43,129 nucleotides of DNA, taken from Bacteroidaceae bacterium. Its GTDB lineage: Bacteria > Bacteroidota > Bacteroidia > Bacteroidales > Bacteroidaceae. The first letter of the stretch is position 1. Each line of letters starts with the position of its first letter. The notes under the pieces were generated by a model. The model ran no database searches and was not told where the DNA came from. It saw only the letters and a program-made list of their open reading frames with translations. Location: NCBI GenBank assembly GCA_017526905.1, contig JAFXQT010000009.1:1-43129 (forward strand), in the 5' to 3' direction. Positions 23,505 to 31,660 of this stretch are shown here, piece after piece. Both the position numbers and the translations under genes were made by a program.

Positions 23505-24734
23505 ATGCGTATGCGAACTCTATTCAGCCTGCTTGCCGCCTCCATCTTCGTGTGCAGCGCCCATGCCGAGGGCCTCACACCCGTAGGCACCGCCAACCGG
23601 CAGCAGTCGGCCCCCGAAACCGACGAACGGACACTGGTCGAGTCCAAGACGTTCGACAACTTCTACATCGGCGTGGGAGGCGGCCTGTCCTTCATGCCCT
23701 TCTACACCGACATACACAAGCACCTCAACCCCAATGCCTCGCTCCGCATAGGGCGCTACTTCACGCCGGTGTTCGGCCTGGCCCTGGATGCAAGCGCCTA
23801 TCTGGACGACAAGCCCTGGAACACCATCGGTTCGGTGGTGAAATATACCAATGCCGGCGCCATGGCCACCATCAACCTGAGCAACTGGATAGGCGGCTAC
23901 GGCGAGCGGCCGCGTCCGTTCGAGGTCGAAGCCCTGTTCGGCTTCGGGTGGGGACACGCCTTCGGACAGCCCGGACAGAAGCACGCCCGGCAGAACGACC
24001 TCACCTCGCGCACAGGCCTCAGCCTGGCATGGAACCCCGGCTGGAACCGAGCCTGGAAGATATTCCTGGAGCCTGCCATGGCATGGAACATACTGGACGG
24101 CAGCGCCCGCAACGAGGGCGTGCAGTACAACTACAAAAAATGCTTCGCGCAGCTGAACCTGGGCTTGTGCTACCGCTTCCGCAACAGCCATGGCTCGCAC
24201 AACTTCAAGCGCGGAGGGATGGGCAGCAGCGAGCGCTACCTGCTGCAAGGCAAGGTGCGCGAGCTGGCACTGGAACTGGACAGCACCATTCAGGTGCTGG
24301 GCGATGCCCAATACACACTGGACCGCCAGGAAAAGACCATCGGGCGCCTGCAGTTTGAGAGCGACTCGACCACACAGGAAATCGAAGCCATACGCAAGCA
24401 GGTGAGCATACTGCCCGTGATGATTGTGTTCAGGCAGGGAAGCAGCGAGGTGGACGAGGCGCAACTGCCCAACCTGGAACTCATAGCCAACTACATGCGG
24501 CAGCACCCGAAGGCGGTGGTGCAGGTGCGCGGATATGCCACCCCCGATGCCGACCTGGCCGACTTCCGCCGCATGGCCGAGGCCCGCGCCGGTTCGGTCA
24601 AGTACCTGCTGGCCAAGCGCTTCAACATCCCTGCCGAACGGCTGCTGGCCGTGGGCGGCGGCGTTACCAACGAGCTGTTCGACCAGACGGAGTTCAACCG
24701 CATTGTCACCTTCAAAGTGCTGTCGGAACAATGA
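23505..24734 (+). CDS. OmpA-family outer-membrane protein
   Basis: 409 residues. Signal peptide MRMRTLFSLLAASIFVCSAH A. An N-terminal beta-barrel (NFYIGVGGGLSFMPFYTDI through CFAQLNLGLCYRF, residues about 50-225) is followed by a coiled-coil linker (LLQGKVRELALELDSTIQVL) and a C-terminal OmpA peptidoglycan-binding domain: VMIVFRQGSSEVDEAQLPNL ELIANYM, VVQVRGYATPDADL, FRRMAEARAGSVKYLLAKRF NI, FNRIVTFKV. It would link the outer membrane to the cell wall. Start chosen at 23505 because of the signal peptide and promoter. Its stop overlaps the start of the HAD gene (ATGA at 24731-24734). Confidence 0.9.
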   Translation: MRMRTLFSLLAASIFVCSAHAEGLTPVGTANRQQSAPETDERTLVESKTFDNFYIGVGGGLSFMPFYTDIHKHLNPNASLRIGRYFTPVFGLALDASAYLDDKPWNTIGSVVKYTNAGAMATINLSNWIGGYGERPRPFEVEALFGFGWGHAFGQPGQKHARQNDLTSRTGLSLAWNPGWNRAWKIFLEPAMAWNILDGSARNEGVQYNYKKCFAQLNLGLCYRFRNSHGSHNFKRGGMGSSERYLLQGKVRELALELDSTIQVLGDAQYTLDRQEKTIGRLQFESDSTTQEIEAIRKQVSILPVMIVFRQGSSEVDEAQLPNLELIANYMRQHPKAVVQVRGYATPDADLADFRRMAEARAGSVKYLLAKRFNIPAERLLAVGGGVTNELFDQTEFNRIVTFKVLSEQ

Positions 24735-25384
24735 TACGCGCCATCATCTTCGACCTGGACGGCACCCTGCTCAACACGCTGGACGACCTGGCCGATGCCA
24801 CCAACTGGGCGCTGCGCGCCAACAATCTGCCCGAACGCACGCTGAGCGAGGTGCGCCAGTTTGTGGGCAACGGCGTGGGGCAGCTCATCCGTCGTGCCGT
24901 GCCGGAAGGCACCGACGAGGCGCTGTTCCAGCAGGTGTTTGACCACTTCAAGCGCCGCTACGTGGCACACTGCCAGGACAAGACATGCCTCTACCCCGGC
25001 ATTGCACAGCTGCTGGCCCAGCTCAAGGCCGCAGGCTACCGCCTGGCCATCGTCAGCAACAAGCTGCAGGCCGGGGTCGATGAACTGTACCAGCACTACT
25101 TCAAGGACACGGTCGAGGTGGCCGTGGGCGAACGGCCCGGCATTGCGCGCAAGCCTGCCCCCGACATGGTCCTCGCGGCCCTGGACGCGCTCGGCATCCC
25201 CGCCGCCGAGGCCGTCTATGTGGGCGACTCCGACGTGGACCTGGCCACCGCACGCGCCAGCCACCTGCCCTGCATCAGCGTGCTATGGGGCTTCCGCGAC
25301 CGCCCCTTCCTCCTGGCCCACGGTGCCACCACCCTGGCCCAGACACCCGCCGATATACTGCACATCATAACTACCCAAACATAA
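24731..25384 (+). CDS. gph: HAD phosphatase, phosphoglycolate phosphatase-like
   Basis: 217 residues. Motif I IIFDLDGTLLNTLDDL (D9, D11), helical cap, motif II IVSNK, motif III lysine within GIARKPAPDMVL, motif IV VYVGDSDVDLATA. This order and the RKP.P motif are typical of Gph/PGPase, which dephosphorylates 2-phosphoglycolate in the cytoplasm; related enzymes act on other small phosphates, so substrate is not certain. Translationally coupled to the OmpA gene by ATGA overlap and followed after 30 bases by a flavin reductase. Confidence 0.88.
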   Translation: MIRAIIFDLDGTLLNTLDDLADATNWALRANNLPERTLSEVRQFVGNGVGQLIRRAVPEGTDEALFQQVFDHFKRRYVAHCQDKTCLYPGIAQLLAQLKAAGYRLAIVSNKLQAGVDELYQHYFKDTVEVAVGERPGIARKPAPDMVLAALDALGIPAAEAVYVGDSDVDLATARASHLPCISVLWGFRDRPFLLAHGATTLAQTPADILHIITTQT

Positions 25385-25414
25385 CACCGCGGCACAACAG
25401 CCGCACCTAAAATC

Positions 25415-25912
25415 ATGGAAAAGATTAGTATCAAGGACCTCTGCGTCAACCCCATCGAGCTCATCAAGCACTGCATGCTGCTCACCGCCGGCAACGAAGC
25501 CATCGGCTACAACGTGATGACCGTGTCCTGGGGCAACCTGGGCATGCTGTGGGACAAGCCCGTGGCCATCATCTACGTGCGCCCCTCGCGCTACACCAAG
25601 ACCTTCCTGGACAAACAGGACTACTTCACCCTCTCCGCCCTCCCCGCCGACTACAAGAAGGAGGTGGCCTACTGCGGCACCGTCAGCGGCATGCGCCAGA
25701 ACAAGTTCGCCGCAACCGGGCTCACCCCCGTGTGCGAAGGCAACACCGTGCATGTGGCCGAGGCCGAACTGGTGCTGAAGTGCCGGAAACTGTATGCCCA
25801 GCCCATCGAGAAGAAGTGTTTCTTCGACACCGACCTCTATGACGAGAGCTATGCACACGGCGACGTGCATGTGATGTACGTGGGCGAAATTGTCGAGGTA
25901 CTGAAGAAATGA
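25415..25912 (+). CDS. Flavin reductase-like (DIM6/NTAB) domain protein
   Basis: 165 residues. The FMN-binding split-barrel of the flavin reductase family: IGYNVMTVSWGNLGMLWDKP at the N-terminus, VAIIYVRPSRYTKTFLDKQD YFTLSALP in the middle, and AELVLKCRKLYAQPIEKKCF FD then HVMYVGEIVEVL at the end. It probably binds FMN and reduces flavin or another small substrate. It lies directly ahead of cobU with a 4-base ATGA overlap (25909-25912). A supply of reduced flavin would fit cobalamin work (cobalt reduction before adenosylation), but that link is inferred from position only. Confidence 0.82.
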   Translation: MEKISIKDLCVNPIELIKHCMLLTAGNEAIGYNVMTVSWGNLGMLWDKPVAIIYVRPSRYTKTFLDKQDYFTLSALPADYKKEVAYCGTVSGMRQNKFAATGLTPVCEGNTVHVAEAELVLKCRKLYAQPIEKKCFFDTDLYDESYAHGDVHVMYVGEIVEVLKK

Positions 25913-26448
25913 GCCATATCACCCTCATCACGGGCGGCCAGCGGTCGGGCAAAAGTGCATACGCCGAGCGCCTGGCCCTCTCGCTTGCGCCCAATCCCGT
26001 CTATCTGGCCACGGCACACATCTGGGACGACGAGTTCCATGAGCGCGTGCGGCACCACCAGCAGCGGCGCGGACCCGAATGGACCAACATCGAAGAGGAG
26101 CGATGGCTCAGCCGGCACGACCTGACGGGCCGTGTGGTGCTGGTGGACTGCCTGACCCTCTGGGCCACCAACTTCTTCTATGCCGACGGGGCCGAAACCG
26201 ATGTCGATGCGGCGCTGGACACGCTCAAGGCCGAGTTCGACCGCCTCACTGCCCAGGATGCCACATTCGTCGTCGTCACCAACGAGATTGGATCCGGCGG
26301 CACACCCGTCAACGATGTGCAGCGCCGCTTCACCGACCTGCTGGGCTGGCTCAACCAATACGTAGCCGTCCAGGCCGACGAGGTGGTGCTGATGGTGAGC
26401 GGCATTGCCGTGAACATAAAGACCACCCATAAAGAGACAAACCGATGA
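25909..26448 (+). CDS. cobU: Bifunctional adenosylcobinamide kinase / adenosylcobinamide-phosphate guanylyltransferase
   Basis: 179 residues. P-loop GGQRSGKS at residues 9-16, then YAERLALSL, YLATAHIWDDEFHERVRHHQ QRRGPEWTNIEE (the conserved HxxxRxxxW region containing the guanylylated histidine) and VLVDCLTLWATNFF. It phosphorylates adenosylcobinamide and attaches GMP to give AdoCbi-GDP, the activated corrin half of the nucleotide loop assembly. The start overlaps the flavin reductase stop, and its own stop overlaps the cobT start (ATGA at 26445-26448). Confidence 0.93.
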   Translation: MSHITLITGGQRSGKSAYAERLALSLAPNPVYLATAHIWDDEFHERVRHHQQRRGPEWTNIEEERWLSRHDLTGRVVLVDCLTLWATNFFYADGAETDVDAALDTLKAEFDRLTAQDATFVVVTNEIGSGGTPVNDVQRRFTDLLGWLNQYVAVQADEVVLMVSGIAVNIKTTHKETNR

Positions 26449-27578
26449 GTTCAGCTACCGATATACATTCCGCCCTTCAGCACAAGATAGACAACCTGAA
26501 CAAGCCCAAGGGCTCGCTGGGACGGTTGGAACAACTGGCGCTGCAGATAGGCGTGATTCAGCACACACTCACCCCCGCATTGCACCATCCGGTGCACCTC
26601 CTGTTCGGTGCCGACCACGGCATCGAGCGCGAGGGGGTCAGCGTTTCGCCGCGCGACATCACCTGGCAGCAGATAGTCAACTTCACCCGTGGCGGCGGCG
26701 GCGTGAACATGTTCTGCCGCCAGCACGGCTTCGACCTGCGCCTCATCGACGTGGGCGTGGACCACGACCTGAGCGCCTACCCACAAATCATCAGCCGAAA
26801 GGTGGCACCCCACGGCACCGCCAACTTCCTGCACGGACCCGCCATGACTCAGGCCCAGTGCCGGCAGGCCCTCGATGCCGGCAGCGAGCAGGTGGATCAG
26901 GCCCACGCCGAAGGCTGCAACATCATCAGCATCGGCGAGATGGGCATTGCCAACACCTCGCCTTCGAGCATCTGGATGAGCCTGCTGCTCGGCCTGCCGC
27001 TGGAACAGTGCGTGGGCGCCGGCGCCGGCCTGGACAACGAGGGCATACGGCACAAACTGCAAGTGCTTCAGCAGGCAATAGAGATGTTTCCCAGCGCGAT
27101 GGCTGCCCCCCCTTCGCCCCCCGAAGGGGGCACGGTTGTAAAGCCCTCTGAACACAATACAATAGAAGCCCCCTCGGGGGCCGTAGGGGGGGCCACACCC
27201 TCTTTGATTCTCCGCTACTTCGGCGGCTTCGAGATGGTGGCTGCCGTAGGGGCCATGCTCCGTGCGGCCGAGCTGCGCATGGTGGTGCTGGTGGACGGCT
27301 TCATCATGAGTGCCTGTGCCCTGATGGCCAGCCGCCTGCAACCCTTCATGCCCAGCGGCGAACCCTTCCTCGACTTCTGCATCTTCTGCCACTGCGGCGA
27401 CGAGAGCGGGCACAAGCTCATGCTCGACAGCATGGGCGTCCGGCCCCTGCTCAACCTCGGCCTGCGCTTAGGCGAAGGCACTGGCGCCCTTTGCGCCTAT
27501 CCCATCATCGACTCGGCCGTGCGCATGCTGTGCGAAATGGGCAACTTCCAGGACAACCACATCACCAAGTACTTCTGA
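26445..27578 (+). CDS. cobT: Nicotinate-nucleotide--dimethylbenzimidazole phosphoribosyltransferase with in-frame REP-pair insertion
   Basis: 377 residues. Family blocks: KIDNLNKPKGSLGRLEQLAL Q, LLFGADHGIEREGVSVSPRD, TRGGGGVNMFCRQHG, EGCNIISIGEMGIANTSPSS and RYFGGFEMVAAVGAMLRAAE, then VVLVDGFIMSACALMA, with E near the end (GLRLGEGTGALCAYPIIDSA). It transfers phosphoribose from nicotinate mononucleotide to the lower-ligand base to give alpha-ribazole phosphate. Residues about 220-252 (APPSPPEGGTVVKPSEHNT, then IEAPSGAVGGATP) are extra. Their DNA carries two inverted GC palindromes (27105-27131 and 27168-27194) about 36 bases apart. The insert sits in a loop before the RYFGGFE block and keeps the frame, so activity may be retained. 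Confidence 0.92.
   Translation: MSSATDIHSALQHKIDNLNKPKGSLGRLEQLALQIGVIQHTLTPALHHPVHLLFGADHGIEREGVSVSPRDITWQQIVNFTRGGGGVNMFCRQHGFDLRLIDVGVDHDLSAYPQIISRKVAPHGTANFLHGPAMTQAQCRQALDAGSEQVDQAHAEGCNIISIGEMGIANTSPSSIWMSLLLGLPLEQCVGAGAGLDNEGIRHKLQVLQQAIEMFPSAMAAPPSPPEGGTVVKPSEHNTIEAPSGAVGGATPSLILRYFGGFEMVAAVGAMLRAAELRMVVLVDGFIMSACALMASRLQPFMPSGEPFLDFCIFCHCGDESGHKLMLDSMGVRPLLNLGLRLGEGTGALCAYPIIDSAVRMLCEMGNFQDNHITKYF
27105..27194 (+). repeat. Inverted pair of REP-like palindromes inside cobT (BIME-like)
   Basis: Left element 27105-27131 (GCCCCCCCTTCGCCCC, then CCGAAGGGGGC) and right element 27168-27194 (GCCCCCTCGGGGGCC, then GTAGGGGGGGCC). They are near reverse complements of each other, separated by 36 AT-richer bases. 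Together they form a REP pair of the BIME kind, translated in frame. Confidence 0.8.
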
Positions 27579-27586
27579 AACCGGAT

Positions 27587-28513
27587 ATGGACGCATTGCT
27601 TGCATCCCTCATGTTCTTCACCCGCCTGCCTTGGTGGCGGCTGCGCACCGTGCCCAAAGAAGCCTTTGAGCATGTGGTGGACTACTGGCCGCTGGTGGGC
27701 TGGCTCACGGGTGGCACCATGGCACTCACCTTCGCGGTAGCCATCAGCGCCGGCATATCACCCGCTGTAGCGGCCCTGCTGGCCATCGCCGCCCGCATGC
27801 TGCTGACGGGCGCCCTGCACGAGGACGGGCTGGCCGACTTCTGCGACGGGTTCGGCGGCGGCACCACCCGCGAGCGCACCCTCGCCATCATGAAGGACTC
27901 GCACATAGGCACCTACGGCGTGCTCGGCCTCCTCATCAGCCTTGGCTTGCTCTGGGCTTGCATCGCCACCCTCCCCCATCTCCCATACTTTGCCTCAGCG
28001 CTCGAGCCTGATTATTTGTCACTTCAACCATTGGGCCTACGAGCCGAGGATGCCATCCCCCCACGATCATTAAATAGTAACTCTTATTCTTCACTTTTCA
28101 CTCCTTCACTTTTCACTCTCTGCCCCCCACCGGGGGGCTGCGGGGGGCCTTACTTCCTCCTCCTCTTCTTCGACGTGGCCGCCAAGATAGCCGCCTCCTT
28201 CATCACCGGTCAGCTGCCCTACGCCCGCACGGCCGAAAGTGCCAAGAACCAGGTAGTGTATGTAGGTCGTTCGCTCCGTAGTTGGCTGCAGCACGCCCTG
28301 CGCTGTGTCGTGGCCCTGTCGCTGCCCATCGGCCTGCTGGTATGGCAGGGCCTGTCGGCAGCCGTCCTGCTCCTGCCCGTAGCCTTCGTGGTCGAGTGGC
28401 TGCTTGTACGTTGGATGCGGCATCGGTTAGGCGGTTACACCGGCGACTGCTGCGGCGCCCTCTTCCTCCTCTGCGAGCTCTCCCTCTATCTCTCCGCCCA
28501 ATTACTTTTCTAA
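27587..28513 (+). CDS. cobS: Adenosylcobinamide-GDP ribazoletransferase (cobalamin synthase) with in-frame insertion
   Basis: 308 residues from ATG 27587, 8 bases after cobT. Multi-pass membrane enzyme joining AdoCbi-GDP and alpha-ribazole(-phosphate). The N-terminal block MFFTRLPWW and the metal-binding region GALHEDGLADFCDGFGGGT (ERTLAIMKDSHIGTYGVLGL) are intact, as is QLPYARTAESAKN. Residues about 134-184 (SALEPDYLSLQPLGLRAEDA, IPPRSLNSNSYSSLFTPSL, then FTLCPPPGGCGGP) replace a short loop between membrane helices. Their DNA holds TTCACTTTTCACT-type repeats and the GC palindrome 28122-28149. The frame is preserved. The usual phosphatase cobC does not follow; the next 430 bases carry only repeats. 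Confidence 0.9.
   Translation: MDALLASLMFFTRLPWWRLRTVPKEAFEHVVDYWPLVGWLTGGTMALTFAVAISAGISPAVAALLAIAARMLLTGALHEDGLADFCDGFGGGTTRERTLAIMKDSHIGTYGVLGLLISLGLLWACIATLPHLPYFASALEPDYLSLQPLGLRAEDAIPPRSLNSNSYSSLFTPSLFTLCPPPGGCGGPYFLLLFFDVAAKIAASFITGQLPYARTAESAKNQVVYVGRSLRSWLQHALRCVVALSLPIGLLVWQGLSAAVLLLPVAFVVEWLLVRWMRHRLGGYTGDCCGALFLLCELSLYLSAQLLF
28122..28149 (+). repeat. REP-like GC palindrome inside cobS
   Basis: GCCCCCCACCGGGGGG followed by CTGCGGGGGGCC, near identical to the element in the HAD gene at 4741. It is preceded at 28091-28118 by two TTCACTTTTCACT repeats. Translated as PPPGGCGGP. Confidence 0.8.
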
Positions 28514-28597
28514 CGGCTTCGAAGTCCTTGAACCTATTGGCCGAGGTCCTTGCAGCCCACCCTCGCTTGGCACAAGGGGGCGCTCGACACTTCGAGA

Positions 28598-28683
28598 CTC
28601 CCTCTCAGGGGAGGGGAACCCGTTCGAGCGAAAACCTCCCAAGCACGAAAGAACTCCCCTCCCCAGGGAGGGGCCGGGGGTGT
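28598..28683. repeat. Intergenic inverted REP-like pair
   Basis: CTCCCTCTCAGGGGAGGGGA (28598 on) and CTCCCCTCCCCAGGGAGGGG followed by CCGGGGGTG (28653-28683) form two palindromes about 30 bases apart, of a different subtype from the in-gene elements. The gap 28514-28788 contains nothing else that I can recognise apart from C- and T-rich tracts at 28688-28730. Confidence 0.6.
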
Positions 28684-28788
28684 GCTTTCCCCCCCCTCCT
28701 CTCCTTTTTTCCTTCCGTGTTTTCCGTGTTTTTAGATGTTACTCTTCCGGTTTGAAACAGGAGGGTTGGATTGTGGGTGTACGGTGCG

Positions 28789-28944
28789 TCAATGCGGATG
28801 TGTAGCGGATAGAGTGAGAATGAAGCAGCGCTCGCGCAGTGTCTCCAGGCGGTAGTGCTTGCCGTAGTGCTGCGCCACCATCTGCAGGCAGGCGGGCCCG
28901 CAGTCCATGGTGTTCAGTTGGTGGAAATGGCGGAATCGTCTCAT
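28789..28944 (-). pseudogene. Truncated C39 peptidase (N-terminus of a peptidase-containing ABC exporter)
   Basis: 51 codons. Reads MRRFRHFHQLNTMDCGPACL QMVAQHYGKHYRLETLRERC F, the unmistakable start of the C39 peptidase domain of a PCAT-type ABC exporter with its catalytic cysteine (MDCGPAC). After ERCFI it continues with unrelated LTLSATHPH and a stop. The catalytic histidine, membrane and ATPase domains are missing. The start follows the outer-membrane barrel gene by 10 bases, the normal operon order of Bacteroidales peptide exporters. The break point lies at the edge of the repeat-rich gap, so a deletion probably removed the rest. Not expected to be functional. Confidence 0.8.
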
Positions 28945-28954
28945 GCCGCAGGAC

Positions 28955-31660
28955 TTATTTCTTTTCTTTCGGATCCAGGTGGTAGCTGAAGCTGAGGGCG
29001 GCGAAGTGGTGCATGTGCTCGCTCCAGGTAGATACTTGCTGGTTGGCCGTCTCGGTGGAGGAGAAGGTGTCGGCATTGTTCAGGATGTCGTTCACCTCCA
29101 GTTCCAGCTTGCCCTTGCCTCTCAGGCATCGCCATGAGGCCGATGCGTTCCAGATGAGGTGGTCGGTGTTCATGCCGCGGGTCAGGTAGCCACGCCGCAT
29201 CTGCTCGCTCAGGCTCGTCTTGACAGTAAACTTGCCCTTGCGCAGTTCGGCACGGATGCCGAAGCTGTTGTTCCACAAGGTGGTGTTCTGCACGTCGGCA
29301 GCTGAGTTGGTCAGCAGGTTGGCATCGATATTGGCCGAGGCCGCTATCTGCACCCATTCCCAGTCTGCACCCAGTTCCAGCTGGTTCGTCCAGTGCGTCT
29401 GGCGCTGACGGTTTTCCGTGCGGGCAGCGGTGCCGACGACCTGCATGAGCGGTGCATAGCTCTGCCGATAGGCGAAACTGCTGTTGCCGGTCCAATAGAG
29501 CACGCCCAGCCCTTGTCCGTAGATGACCGTGAGGTCGAGTGAACGGCTGCCCCGTGCATTCTCCTGCCGTGCCAGATAGCTGCCCCGTCCGGCATCGTAC
29601 AGCAGGAAGGTGCTGTGCTCGCGGTCGGTGGCCGTGAAACGCCCCCAGGCCTGTAGCAGCAGCCCCGTGGCCGGGCGGGTCATCTCGTAGTTTATGCCCA
29701 GCCGGTGTGCGTGGCGGTTGCACAGGCCGGGATTGCCCTCAGTCACAAAGAGAGGGTTAGTGGCATCGCGAAAGGCGATGGTCTGCAGCAGTTGGGGTTG
29801 ACTGGTGCTCATGCCGTAGTTCAGGTCCAGCACCGTGCCGTCCTTCATCTTCCATTTAACCTGAATCGACGGCTCCAGCCACTGCACATCACGGCGTGCA
29901 AGGGTGTCCAGAAGCCCTCTCCTGTAATCCTCCCGCTCATGGAGAAACGTGTATTGCAGTTTTGGTATGAACTGGAACGGGCGCAGGTTGACGGTGGACT
30001 GCAAGACGGCCGTGTGTGCAGTGCGGTGCAGACAGTCATCGTAGGAGTTCTCGGCGCTGTGCACCAGGTCGGCCTGCATATCGCGGCGGTCGTGGTTGCG
30101 TTTGATATCGAAGGCGTATTTGCCAGCGAGCAGTACGCGGTCGGTGAACCAGCGCTTCACTTCGGCCGAGATGCCGGTGCCGGTGGTGCTGGTGTGCGAC
30201 TGATAGTCCTGCCGGAGCGTATAGTCCATGTCCGCCTGCGTGGGGTATGCCACCTCCCGCACGGTCAGTCCCGTGCCGTCATTATCGGCCAGATTCCAGT
30301 TGGCAGCAACTTCTGCCGACCCCTTCCCTTCGGGCATGTAATGTATCCATCCGGCCTTGGTTTCGACACCCACCAACTCGGCGACCGTGGCGCCCTGCGT
30401 GTGGCTGCGCATCATCACGGCATCCGTCATTGCCATGCTGTCCGTGAGCTGGGTCTGCCGGGTCTGCTCGTCCTGGCTGCCCCGCTGCCGGCCGTATTCG
30501 CCGTTAAGGCTGAGCGAGAAGGTGTTGCGGCTGTCCTTCTGCCAGCGAAGGGCACTCTCTATACGTGGTGCGAGCTTGTGGTTGTGGTAGTGGCTGGCGG
30601 TGAAGCGACGGTTGCTCACCTCGCCGGGGAAGTAGTTGCGGGTGTCATTGTAGTTGGTGCCCCAGTGGTCGTTGTGGTCGATGGCGCCCGTCACGGTGGC
30701 GAAGCTGCGCAGCGCCTGGCCGCCGTCCTGGCGGCCCCAGTTGTGCTGATAGCCCAGTGCACCGTACTGCCCCAGTCCGAAGCCCTCCCGTCGCGTTCCG
30801 CCCCATTGGCTCTGCATGGTGTGCTGGATATAGCGGTTGCGGTTGTTGGCATTGGCATAGACCATCAGCGGGTCGTGGTCAGAGAGGCGGTTGGCCACCA
30901 CCTCGCCTTCATAGTTCTTGGGCGTTTGGTAGATAGCCTTGGCATCGCCGTACAGGCGATCCAGGAAACCGGGCTTGATGTTCAGGTCCAGCACCATGTC
31001 CTCGCCGCCGTCGTCCTTGCCCGTGCGCTGGCTGAACTCCGATGCCTTGTTGTAAGCCTTGATGTTCTCCACCGCTTCGGCAGGCAACTGGCTGATGATG
31101 GCGTTGCCGCCGAACAGATCCTTCCCGTTCATGATGATGCGCAGCGGCCGTCCGTTCCAGCTGAGTCCCTTTTCGTCCATGGTCACGCCGGGCAGCTTTC
31201 GGATGAGTTCCTCCAGCCGCGCTCCCTCTTCAAGGTGAAAAGCTTCGGGGTGGAACACGATGGTGTCTCCGTTCATTGTGAAGCGGCGTGCACGGGCATT
31301 CACCTCCACCATCTTCAGCAGCGTCTCGGTGGGCTTCAGCCTGATGTCGCCCACCATGACCGTGTCGCGCCGGCTCTCGGAGAACACGCTGACGTCCTTG
31401 CCGGCGTTCTCATAGCCCAGCATGGACACAATGAGGAAACCGTTGCCCGGTGCGTAGAACTGGAAGCGACCCAGGCTGTCGGCCAAGTGTTTGTTCATGC
31501 CCCCGGCCACATCTACATCACCCTCAAAGGGCAGCCATTCCAACGCGGCAAAAGGCACCCCTTCGCCCGTCTCGGCATCGATGATGCGACCGCGGACGAT
31601 GTCGGCCATGACAGACATTGTCATCGTTGCGAACAGAAGCAGTAGAGAGAGCTTGCGCAA
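28955..31660 (-). CDS. TonB-receptor-like outer-membrane barrel with carboxypeptidase-regulatory N-domain, TTG start
   Basis: 901 residues. Signal peptide MRKLSLLLLFATMTMSVMA; its first codon is TTG at 31660, because TAA closes the frame 13 codons upstream at most and the next ATG would lose the signal. It has a carboxypeptidase-regulatory-like Ig domain (VRGRIIDAETGEGVPFAALE), a plug-like domain (LEELIRKLPGVTMDEKGLSW NGRPLRIIMNGKD) and a 22-strand-type barrel of the outer-membrane-barrel family (last strands ELEVNDILNNADTF, HHFAALSFSYHLD). No TonB box is evident. In Bacteroidales such barrels sit beside C39-containing ABC exporters and GG-leader peptides, and are presumed to be involved in peptide passage through the outer membrane. 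The exporter gene downstream is truncated here. Confidence 0.82.
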   Translation of the reverse strand: MRKLSLLLLFATMTMSVMADIVRGRIIDAETGEGVPFAALEWLPFEGDVDVAGGMNKHLADSLGRFQFYAPGNGFLIVSMLGYENAGKDVSVFSESRRDTVMVGDIRLKPTETLLKMVEVNARARRFTMNGDTIVFHPEAFHLEEGARLEELIRKLPGVTMDEKGLSWNGRPLRIIMNGKDLFGGNAIISQLPAEAVENIKAYNKASEFSQRTGKDDGGEDMVLDLNIKPGFLDRLYGDAKAIYQTPKNYEGEVVANRLSDHDPLMVYANANNRNRYIQHTMQSQWGGTRREGFGLGQYGALGYQHNWGRQDGGQALRSFATVTGAIDHNDHWGTNYNDTRNYFPGEVSNRRFTASHYHNHKLAPRIESALRWQKDSRNTFSLSLNGEYGRQRGSQDEQTRQTQLTDSMAMTDAVMMRSHTQGATVAELVGVETKAGWIHYMPEGKGSAEVAANWNLADNDGTGLTVREVAYPTQADMDYTLRQDYQSHTSTTGTGISAEVKRWFTDRVLLAGKYAFDIKRNHDRRDMQADLVHSAENSYDDCLHRTAHTAVLQSTVNLRPFQFIPKLQYTFLHEREDYRRGLLDTLARRDVQWLEPSIQVKWKMKDGTVLDLNYGMSTSQPQLLQTIAFRDATNPLFVTEGNPGLCNRHAHRLGINYEMTRPATGLLLQAWGRFTATDREHSTFLLYDAGRGSYLARQENARGSRSLDLTVIYGQGLGVLYWTGNSSFAYRQSYAPLMQVVGTAARTENRQRQTHWTNQLELGADWEWVQIAASANIDANLLTNSAADVQNTTLWNNSFGIRAELRKGKFTVKTSLSEQMRRGYLTRGMNTDHLIWNASASWRCLRGKGKLELEVNDILNNADTFSSTETANQQVSTWSEHMHHFAALSFSYHLDPKEKK

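Noticed and set aside
29705-31645. Plus-strand frame (646 codons) opposite the outer-membrane barrel
   Set aside because: Antisense shadow; the minus frame has plug and barrel features and a signal peptide.
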